A stretch of 64,000 nt of DNA from Chloranthus sessilifolius (taxonomy: Eukaryota > Streptophyta > Magnoliopsida > Chloranthales > Chloranthaceae), in assembly GCA_021018995.1 (NCBI GenBank), contig CM037593.1, forward strand, positions 39,073,810 through 39,137,809, written 5' to 3'. This document shows, one piece after another, positions 55,489-64,000 of this stretch; within the stretch, counting starts at the first letter, position 1; each line of letters begins with the position of its first letter. The translations under genes and the position numbers were made by a program. A model generated the notes under the pieces. That model did not search any database and was not told the origin of the DNA. It was given only the letters and a program-made list of their open reading frames with translations.

Positions 55489-55755
55489 ATCTAACTCTGT
55501 CTTCTAGTATGAGCAATGGAGACTGAGATCTAGGGTTTGGTTTGATTTGAAGCATGGGGCACCTCAAGATCTCTGACCAGAGGGCAATAGATGATGGTGA
55601 TGCTAGGAACACTTGGAGAGATTTGTGGAGTGAAGGATGAGCTATAAGAGTGAGGCTGGAGGAGAGAAGGGAGAGAGTGCTAGGAGCTAGGGTTTTGCAG
55701 AGGGAAGAAGGAAACAAATAATGAGAAAGGAGTAACGCGTGGGGTTCAAATACCT
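55489..55755 (-). promoter_or_regulatory. Possible internal promoter and leader of ORF3 (F)
   Basis: On the minus strand: TATA-like TATTTGAA (55754-55747), pyrimidine-rich tract (about 55733-55700), telo-box AAACCCTAG (55695-55687), CT-rich leader, ATG at 55488. Same order as in A and B. Confidence 0.5.
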
Positions 55756-56291
55756 ATCGCGAATCTCAGCGCGCTTTGGACCCTCTGGTCGTGGGGTTGG
55801 AAATGAACCTAGCAAAGGATCTTTTGAATCAATCTGGATTGCGTGACAATCTCCCAGGTGAATTTTGGAGCGCGCGACATTTTAAGATGAAATCCTGTGG
55901 ATTGCGCGAAAAGATCCTAGGTCCCTTTTGAATCTCGCGACAGACTTAGAATCTCTCGACAGCAAATGAATTATTTCTGTTGAATTGCGCAAGAGTCTCC
56001 CAGATTACCATGTGAACCTCGCGACAGATTGATAATCACACGATGACTACTGAATTGGTTAATGCGGACCGCGTGAGAGGTTCACTGGTGTAAAGGAATC
56101 GCGCGACAGCAAATTGATGGCTCTATGTGAATCTTGCAAAAAGTTCTCAGGAACGCATGAATCTCAGGACAGCAAATGGAATGTGTCCATGGGAACTGCG
56201 CGAACTCCTCTCAGACTTCCTCTTCAACCGTGCGAGAGCTATTGAATCTCACGAAAGTCTCCTAGACTTTCACTTTGGACCCAGCGACAGT
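55735..56291 (-). repeat. CG-word array upstream of ORF3 in element F
   Basis: On the plus strand the words GAATCTCGCGACAG, GAACCTCGCGACAG, GAATTGCGCAAGAGTCTCCC and GAATCGCGCGACAGC alternate at about 25-35 bp over about 555 bp. This is the longest and least decayed of the pre-ORF3 arrays. The words appear in two alternating types, CGCGACAG and GCGCGAGAG/GCGCAAGAG. Confidence 0.75.
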
Positions 56292-56623
56292 AAGGTATAA
56301 AATAGAGAGCGTGTGTTCTCTATTCTTCCCCTTTTTCTGGATGACTTGTGGTTGAATCCAGGGCATGACTCTCTCCTATGGCTACCTCTAGACATATGTA
56401 AACTCAGACATTTACTCAAAAATGATCTCCCACAATAGGCATTCAATCAGAAGCAAGTAATTCAAAAGCAGTAAGAATTTAATCATGCATCAAAAGCTTA
56501 AAACACAGATAGGTCAAAATTCATATCAGGCCACTAGCTAATCCTAGAGAAGACACTAAAGAAAGCAATCAAAATAAAAAAAAAACTAAGTACATATGAT
56601 ATAGTTATGATACACCTGTGGAA

Positions 56624-57994
56624 TCAGTTTGAAGAAGGATCCCCTTGACAGTGAATGGTGTCCAAAAGGTCACCAGGTTTTTCAAAACAAGGCTTAAGCC
56701 TCTGACCATTCACCTTCAAGAGTCTCCCAGACTTAGGATCCTTAATTTCCACAGCACCAGATGGGGAAACATGCATGATAATGTAAGGACCTTCCCATCT
56801 GGATTTCAATTTGCCTAGAAAAAATTTTAGTTTGGAGTTAAATAACCAAACCTTATCACCAGCATTGAAACTCTTTCTCAACAGCCCTTTGTCAAAGAAA
56901 GCTTTGGACCTTTCCTTATAGATCCTTGCATTGGCATATGCATCCATCCTTAGTTCTTCCAATTTTGACAGCTACAGCAATCTGTGAGGACCAGCAGAAG
57001 TTAGATCTAAATTCAAATGTTTGATGGCCCAATAGACAATGTGTTCTAACTCCACTGGGAGATGACAGGCCTTGCCATAAACCATTCTGAATGGGGACAT
57101 ACCAATGGGAGTCTTATAGGCAGTCCTGTAAGCCCACAGTGCATCATTAAGTTTGTTAGCCCAATCCTTCCTATCAGTCCTCACAGTCTTCTCAAGGATA
57201 TGCTTGATCTCCCTATTTGAAATTTCAACTTGCCCACTGGTTTGTGGGTGGTAGGGAGTAGCAATCCTATGAGTGACAAAATATTTCTTGAGCAAGCTCT
57301 CGAAATTTCTGTTGTAGAAATGGCTTCCCCCATCACTGATAATGGCTCTGGGGGTGCCAAATCTGGAGAAGATATTCTGCTTTATGAACTTGAGGACAAC
57401 CTGATTATCATTACTTCTAGTGGCAATGGCTTCTACCCATTTGGAAACATAGTCCACTGCCAGTAAGATGAAATGAAAACCATTTGAAGGAGGAAAGGGG
57501 CCCATAAAATCAATACCCCACACATCAAACAGTTCAACAACAAGGATGGGCTGTAAAGGCATTGAATTTCGTTTGGACAGCCCTCCTAATTCTTGACATC
57601 TTTCGCATGCCTTGCAGTGTGTATGGGCATCTCTGAAAAGAGAAGGCTAATAGAAACCACACTACAACACTTTGTCAGCTATTTTTCGCCCACTAGAGTG
57701 ACCCCCACAGGCATTTTCGTGGCACATGGCCAGAATACTAGGGATATCACTGTCGAGAATACATTTTCTAATAATTTGGTTTGCACAATACTTGTACAAG
57801 AAAGGTTCCTCCCAGAAAAAGAATTTGACCTGTGAGAAAAATAGGTCTTTATCCATTTTTGTCCAATGGGAAGGGGTCTTGCCTATAACTAGATAATTGA
57901 CAATATGTGCATACCAAGGAACTAAAGATTGAATGGCAAACAATTGCTCATCTGGGAATACATCATTTGTAGCAAGGTCATCAACACCTTTCTC
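56624..57994 (-). pseudogene. pol: Element F pol: integrase
   Basis: Minus strand. The HHCC zinc region is at about 57745-57590 ([13 protein letters not shown] then THCKACERC), with two stops inside. The DDE core is open from 57562: [19 protein letters not shown], and E in [12 protein letters not shown]. One stop falls near 56970 (LLQL to stop), after which the C-terminal part continues open to 56624 (GPYIIMHVSPSG, NGQRLKPCFEKP). The core itself (57562-56972) is uninterrupted. Confidence 0.9.
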
Positions 57995-58374
57995 CAACAT
58001 AATTCTAGACAAGTGGTCAGCCACCACATTTTCTACACCTTTTCTGTCTTTGATTTCGATGTCAAACTCCTGCAGCAGGAGTATCCATCTAATCAATCTT
58101 GGCTTTGCATCCTTCTTGGATAGTAGGTACTTTAATGCTGAGTGGTCAGTGAAGATGATAGTTTTGGACCCAAGTAGGTAAGGTCTAAACTTGTCCACAG
58201 AAAAAACCACTGCCAGAAGCTCTTTCTTTGTGGTTGTGTAGTTCAGTTGAGCTTCAGCAAGTGATTTGCTGTGATATGCAATGACCACAGGCAACTTATC
58301 CTTTCTCTGGCCCAAGACAGCACCTATTGCCAAGTCAGATGCATCACACATCAACTCAAAGGGTAGGGTATAGT
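57995..58374 (-). pseudogene. pol: Element F pol: RNase H domain
   Basis: Within the uninterrupted stretch 58690-57662. All four expected acidic landmarks are visible: D in [10 protein letters not shown] in TKKELLAV, D in [11 protein letters not shown] and D in VVADHLSR. The domain looks intact even though neighbouring domains are broken. Confidence 0.88.
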
Positions 58375-59684
58375 CAGGTGTTTGGAGTACAGGGGCAGAG
58401 GTGAGGCAGATTTTTAGAGTTTCAAAAGCCTTCAAACATTCAGTAGAGAAGTCAAAGGGCACATCCTGGCAGAGCAGGTGGCACAATGGCTTGGAAATTT
58501 TGCTGAAGTCTTTGATAAACCTCCAGTAGAATCCAGCATGCCCAAGGAAGGATCTGATTTGCTTGACTGTTCTCGGAGGGGGAAAATTTTTAATGAGGTC
58601 AACTTTTGCCTTGTCTACCTCAATTCCATCTTTAGAGACTACATGGCCCAGCACAATTCCCTGTGTTACCATGAAGTGCTCTTCTCCCAACTTAAGACCA
58701 AATTGGTCTTTTCACATCTTTGTAGGACTTGATGGAGGTGATGTAGATATTGTTCGAAGCTATCCCCATAAACCAAAAAGTCATCCATGAAAATTTCCAA
58801 GAATTTGTCAATCATATCAGAAAAAATTGCATACATACACCTCTGAAAGGTGGCAGGGGCATTACACAGTCCAAAAGGCATCCTTTGGTAAGCAAAAGTG
58901 CCAAAAGGACAAGTAAATGTAGTTTTCTCTTGATCAAGGGGGGCACAGGGATCTGATTGTACCCTGAGTACCCATCAAGAAAATAATAAAAAGCCTTCCC
59001 AGCCAACTTGTCCAAAATTTGATCAATAAAAGGGAGAGGGAAGTGGTCTTTTCTGGTCTTGGAGTTGAGTTTTCGATAATCTATGCAAACTCTCCAGCCA
59101 GTGGTCTCCCTGGCTGGTCTCAACTCTCTAGACTCGCTTGTGGTCACTGTTATGCCGAATTTCTTGGGTACCACCCGGATTGGTGCCACCCATTCAGAAT
59201 CAGAGATGGGATAAATTACCCCAGCATCCAGCAATTTAATAATTTCTTTTAGAACCACATCCTGCATGTGAGGATTAAGTTTCCTCTGCATTTCCTTGGA
59301 GGATGTTGAGCCCTCCTCTAGATGAATCCTATGCATACAGATTGATGCATCAATTCCTCCCAGATCAGCAATGGTCCAGCCAATTGCTTTCTTGTGCTTC
59401 CTCAGAACTGTTAGCAATTCCTCCTCTTGCTCACTGGTAAGAAAAGAGGAGATAATCACAGGAAGTTTCTCTTCTTTCTCGAGGAAAGAATATTTTAATG
59501 TCTCTGACAGCTTCTTGAGCTCCAGATCAGGGGCTTGTTGTATGGATGGCAGGATTAGTGTATTATTGGTTGGAGGGAGGAGCAGCAATGTAGGTTTCCA
59601 ATTGGAATGTTGCACTAAGCCCACAGAAGACTTCACTAGGGGTGTGTCTTCTAGCATTAAAGCTAGGCTTCCTTCCTCCACCAT
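58375..59684 (-). pseudogene. pol: Element F pol: reverse transcriptase (two frameshifts)
   Basis: Minus strand. Motifs: LLDAGVIYPISDSEWVAPI, WRVCIDYRKLNSKTRKD, AFYYFLDGYSGYNQIPV (first catalytic Asp) and, in the next frame, MPFGLCNAPATFQRCMYAI and FLEIFMDDFLVYGDSF (FMDD, the YxDD-type box). Frameshifts lie near 58940 (a C run) and 58690. All key residues are present but in three frames. Confidence 0.9.
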
Positions 59685-59689
59685 GTTTC

Positions 59690-60455
59690 AAACTTGAGTT
59701 AAATCAGTGACAATGTTGCCCCACTCCAGCAGAGAGGGTAGTTCTTCTTCAACAATTTCTTCTAGTACATCTACTGCAAAGCATTCCTCATTCTCCAGCT
59801 AAGGGTACTTTGCACTGCTATACACATTAAGCTCAACTTTCATATGTCTGAAAGTGACCTCCATGATTCCAGACCTGCATTGAATGCATGCATTGGCAGT
59901 GGCCAAGAATGGTCTGCCTAAAATAACAGGTATCGAAGATGTACTCTTGTTATAGCCCATGTCTAAAACAAGGAAGTCTGCAGGGTAGAAGAACTTGTCT
60001 ACCCCCACTAGGACATCCTCAACCACTCCCATGGGTTTCCTCTCAGACCTATCAGCCATCAATAGAACAATGGGGGTTGGCTTGAGCTCCCCCAAACCTA
60101 GCTGCTGATACACACTGTATGGCAGCAGGTTAAAACTGGCTCCAAGGTCTAAAAGGGCCCTTCCAATTGTGTGGTTTCCAATAATACAGGGAATAGTAGG
60201 TATCCCTGGGTCTTGTAACTTCTTAGGCATTGTCATGGTTAATACAGAATTCACTGTATCAGTTGCAAAGACCTTTTTGGACAAATGGCCTCTGGCCTTT
60301 CTTTTCTGAGTACAAAGATCTTTCAGAAACTTTGCATAGGCTAGGACCTGTTGGATTGCATCAAGCAGGGGTAAATTTATCTTGACCAGATTAAAGGTCT
60401 CCATCATTTCCTCGATCTGTGCCTGACCCTTATCAAAAGGGGCAGGGCTACTCAA
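59690..60455 (-). pseudogene. pol: Element F pol: aspartic protease and linker
   Basis: Minus strand. An open stretch 60455-59799 has ALLDLGASFNLLPY with the catalytic Asp, LADRSERKPMGVVEDV and TANACIQCRSG. A stop (CAG to TAG after SAKYP) ends it at about 59800, and a second stop follows near 59690 in the acidic linker. Confidence 0.88.
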
Positions 60456-62256
60456 AGCTTGAGGAAATGGTAGCTGAGGTACTGCTGGTTCCTCAGCTTC
60501 AAGCCCATGGCTGAACTTTTGTTTTTTTTTGTTTTTTCTGTTTTTATCTCCTGCTGAGGTTCAACTACAACCTCTTTATTTTTCCTTGGTGAAGGGCGGC
60601 AGGCAGTTCTTGTCTCTGTGCTCCAACAAAATCCTTATCATTTTCACTTGACATTTCCTTGGGAATTACCTCTCCTTGTTCTTTTCCCACCTGGTTGTCA
60701 ACCAACTTGCCAGACCTTAAGGATGTAATGGCATTGGCCCCCTCAAAATTTGAGGAGCCTTCTCCGATGGAATAATGGCCCTTTGGGTTGGCTACTAGCT
60801 GGCTTGGCAACCTGCCCTCTTCTCTTTTACCCAGAGCATTGGCTATTTGGCCAAGTTGCTCTTCAACTTTCTTAATGCTTTGACTGTGAGAAGTCATAGT
60901 CTGGTTCAAGGGTCCAAGGCTTTGCAACTGGGCTAAAACCTGGTCCTCGAAAGAAGCACTTCGGGGCTCTTATTGTGGAACTACCAATTAATTTTGTAGT
61001 TGGGGCTACTGTTGTTGGAAATTCGACCTTTGGGCATAACCCTGGTTAAACTACTGCTGTGGCCTTTGAGGTAGGGCCAACATCTGCTGTGGCTGCATAT
61101 AATTGTCTTGCCTCCACCTCAAATTTGGGTGGTCTCTCCATTGGTAACCAACATTTTGGTGCTGGTATCCATATGGCTGCTTATTGTAGCCACCAGATTG
61201 TTGCTGTCCAAAAGATTGGGCAGCAATAGCCTGTTCCATTACAAACTCAGGGTATTTCCCTGCAGATGGACACTCTTCTACTGTGTGTTGTGGGGATTGG
61301 CATATCAGACATGCCTCCATCACTTGTGGAGCCATTTTGGGCTGCACCACAGTCAACAGTTTATCAAATCTTTCAGTAAGATTGGCCATCTGTATTTTTA
61401 GATCATCATTTCTCCTAACTTCATACATTTTTCCTTTAGAAGTCTCAGCAAGTCCCAGCTTAGGAGATGGTTCTTGAACAGTTCTAGAAGAGGACATCTT
61501 CTGGAAAGCATTTTCACTTATGACCTCGAACAAGTCCCATGTCCCATCAGTTGTTTTATGCATGTATGTTCCACCACAAGAGGCATCTACCATGTCTCTA
61601 CTCTTCTCATCAATCCCATTGTAGAAGCTCTGGACAAGCTGCCAGTTAGGTATCTTGTGGTGGGGACATTGTTTGAGCATCTCCTTAAATCTATCTCAGC
61701 ATTGGTTAAAATTTTCAGTTAGAGGTTGGGCAAAAGAAAGTATGCCCTTCCTCAATTGGCTGGTTTTGGTCTCTGGGAAAAATTTTGATAGAAATCTTGT
61801 CTGGAGGTCTTTCCAGGAAGTGATGCTGTTGTTTGGGAGAGTAGATAACCAGGTCATGGCTCTGTCCTTTAGGGAGAAAGGAAAGAGCCTCAACCTAGTG
61901 GCTTCTGATCCCAAACTAGCAATGGAGAATGTCATGCACAGGGCCAAGAACTGGTAAATGTGCTTGTAAGGGTCTTCCTTGCTAAGCCCATGGAAAGAGG
62001 GTAGCATTTGGATAATGGAAGTTTTGATCTCATAATTACCCTGGACATCTGGGAATTGAATGCTGAATGGAGAATTGTAATCATCCGGAGCATTCAATTC
62101 CTTCAATGTTCTAGGTTGCTCTTCACCCATAACTGCTATCTCTATTTCAATTGGGGGCTCAACTGTGGTGTGTCTGTGCCTTCTCGGTCTTCTACCCCTT
62201 TCAATCTCAGGGTTAGCAGACTCTAATGTAGGACTGAGAGATCTCCTTCCTAACAT
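60456..62256 (-). pseudogene. gag: Element F gag (one TGG-to-TGA stop, later frameshift)
   Basis: Minus strand. Start chosen at 62256 (MLGRRSLSP), although the frame is open from 62331. The core (YKHIYQFLALC, RLRLFPFSLKDRA, LTENFNQC) ends at a stop near 61697 where sister copies have Trp in QAWDRF. It continues in the same frame with the zinc knuckle CLICQSPQHTVEEC (about 61325-61285) to about 61051. A stop-rich Gln tail follows, then 60927-60565 (EEGRLPSQLVANPK). A single base change would account for the main gag interruption. Confidence 0.9.
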
Positions 62257-62552
62257 GCACACACACCAACAACATGGAAGACTATTCGCAGGCACATTGC
62301 ACTTAATAAAAATTGCAACTATCCTAATCAACTGCTATGGAATCTTCAAATGAGAAATAGACTGAGTTTTGAGGGTTAGAGAAGTGCAAACAGAGGTAGC
62401 TAGGCTCTCAATGCAATTCCAGTCTCCTTCTCTGCTGCGGTTCAGATCTGCAAGAAGAATTCCAAATGTAAATCAGCAGTATCAATTATTCACAAATACA
62501 TCTACCAAAGAATAAAGACTCAAAAACCTAGAGTCTACTAAAATATCAATAT
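62257..62552 (-). other. Leader of element F between PBS and gag
   Basis: About 300 bp of untranslated leader, similar to 3184-3486 in A. No gene seen. Confidence 0.5.
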
Positions 62553-62569
62553 CCCCGGCAGCGGCGCCA
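62553..62569 (-). other. Primer-binding site of element F
   Basis: The minus strand reads TGGCGCCGCTGCCGGGG, tRNA-Asp type, 6 nt from the LTR end. Confidence 0.88.
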
Positions 62570-62575
62570 AAAACT

Positions 62576-64000
62576 TGTTGAGTTATTTTAAAGTGCTTGC
62601 CACTGACTTTATTGCAGACATCGATAAGAATGGGGTAAATGAAAATGAATGAAGGGTGGATTGAAAATGACAGAGCAGCAAGCCTAAAATATACTCAGTC
62701 CTGTAAGATACAGGGCCTGTTGTAGCAAGTTTTGATAAGTAAGAGTTTGTCCCACATGGAAGTTGATCTTAGACTCCAAGGGAGCCATCTTTAGTAGGCT
62801 CTCCAGATCTGTCTATAGATCTGGCAATCCTAAATGGAAGGGGATTTAGGGTCACTAAAATCTAAATTCTAAGGTATCCTAATGTCTAAACTATAGAAAG
62901 GGTTAGGAAAGGGGATGGAGTGAGAAAATAAATATAAAAGGGTGAGACGTATGCTGTTAGGTTCAGATCTAAGGATTTTCATAATTTAGATTCAGATCTG
63001 CTGCTATAGAAGTCCTGTCCAATGGCTACATTATCACCACTGAGGAGAAAGAATCCAACTCATCTCCATGCCATGATCCAATCCCTTTATGGCTATAACC
63101 TGTCCACTTAAATGGTCACAGACTATCCAATTGGGGAACCACAGTCCAGAGATGGGTCGGAACAAGTTTATCATTGTAGGCACTACTTCATCCAGGCTAC
63201 AAGCACAAGAATCCATAGGGAACCTCAACCTCTAAAGTGCTATGTGTGGGGCTAGGCCTGTATGGGAGCATGTTAGCCCAGACACATAGAACCAGCAAGA
63301 GGTTGAGTACAGGCATTAGGTCTAGCTGTCCACTGCTTTTAGAGAGACAGCAGTGATCTAGTCACAAGCCTACAATCTCTATAACCAAACCAGATCTGCC
63401 ATCTGATGGCGGGTCTATACACATACAGGGCAGTTTGTCTCTGCACAATCTCTCACAAGGCTACAAGCACAAGTGCAGAGAAGAACAATCCGTCTTGAGT
63501 TTGTGGATTGGCTTCACCCTAAGGCTATAACCTGTCCACTTGAATGGTCACAGACTATCCAAGAGGCTATCCTCATCACAAAACTCAACATAGAACAAGA
63601 AACAGTGCTGCCACCACCATGTTCACAAGGCTACAAAAGCTCATTGCTCCCATGGGGATTTCAGATCTAGTGGGTCCTGTGGTGGGGCTAGGCCTGTATA
63701 GGAGCATGTTAGCCTAGACACACAGGTCACTTGGATCTGAGTGAACCATAAAATCAGTCCTCCATTGCTTGCAATATATTCTAGCAGTGGAGGATCTCAA
63801 GGTAGCAGCCTTGTGCAAAACAACTCTCAAACAGAATACCCATAAATGTAAAACACCCTATTATAAAACTCTATTAATTTATTCCAAATAATCATACAAA
63901 GGCATAGCCAGCAAATGCTGGACTATGGAGAGAAGAATAAGATAAAAAGAAACTACCTAACCTAAACTTACTGGAGATCTACAGCCGATTCCAGAAGAAA
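62576..64000 (-). repeat. 5' LTR of element F, cut by the window end
   Basis: Minus-strand end AATAACTCAACA at 62576 followed outward by the same sequence as 47066-48480. The TATA box, CG array and LTR start lie beyond the window. Confidence 0.93.

Larger units (their letters stand above)
47066..64000 (-). mobile_element. Element F: nearly complete Athila-like retrotransposon
   Basis: Minus strand. 5' LTR from 62576 to beyond the window end, PBS, gag, protease, RT, RNase H, integrase, ORF3, 3' noncoding region, polypurine tract, 3' LTR 47066-49469. The interior is 13.1 kb. The two LTRs are nearly identical where both are visible, so F is young. It is nevertheless interrupted by several stops and frameshifts in gag-pol. 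It sits inside the LTR of E. Confidence 0.93.

Overview
The window is plant nuclear DNA, almost certainly from a flowering plant, and it is made almost entirely of nested LTR retrotransposons. The Gag, protease, RNase H and integrase sequences, the very long LTRs (1.8-2.4 kb), the primer-binding site of the form TGGCGCCGCTGCCGGGG (complementary to plant tRNA-Asp) and a third ORF downstream of pol place most of it in the Ty3/gypsy superfamily, Athila-like clade. I see no host single-copy gene, rRNA, tRNA, CRISPR array or bacterial feature. The species cannot be named from this sequence.

Layout. 1-719: degenerate gypsy pol remnant (minus). 720-15397: element A (plus; 5' LTR, gag, pol, ORF3, long 3' noncoding region, first 467 bp of the 3' LTR). 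15398-28380: element B (plus), inserted in the 3' LTR of A; it has gag and ORF3 but lost pol. 28386-31781: truncated element C (minus; gag, protease, start of RT). 31782-36091: element D (plus; LTR plus a non-coding interior), inserted at the edge of C. 36092-37636: a second, near-identical copy of the C gag segment. 37637-38020: gag-like remnant X. 38021-about 40268: solo-LTR-like element S. 40385-43613: element G (minus; gag remnant, PBS, LTR). 43614-45471: unidentified degenerate coding region U (plus). 45472-47065: LTR fragment of element E (plus). 47066-64000: element F (minus), inserted in E, nearly complete, its 5' LTR running off the window end.

How the parts work together. In A and F, Gag, protease, RT, RNase H and integrase are read from one long gag-pol frame; every copy here is broken by stops, frameshifts or deletions, so none looks autonomous. 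ORF3 follows about 1 kb after pol behind its own leader, which looks like a plant gene promoter (TATA-like word, pyrimidine-rich tract, telo-box AAACCCTAG). ORF3 encodes a large protein with a lysine-rich N-terminus, a conserved globular block, a long proline-rich linker, a coiled coil and a basic/acidic tail. No membrane segment was noticed.

The most unusual signal is non-coding. LTRs of A, B, E and F carry dense arrays of a short CG-cored word (around TCGCGCAG or TCGCGACAG), and a second such array sits just before ORF3 in A, B and F. Other LTRs here carry different CG-cored words, also in arrays: TGCGAAAAGG in D, CCTCTCGACAGG in G, ATCGATCGAT in S. Further conserved non-coding structures are a duplicated polypurine tract preceded by a hairpin whose stem covaries between elements, twin mini-hairpins near the 3' LTR, and an inverted telo-box pair upstream of the LTR TATA box. 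All counts, identities and alignments here were made by eye.
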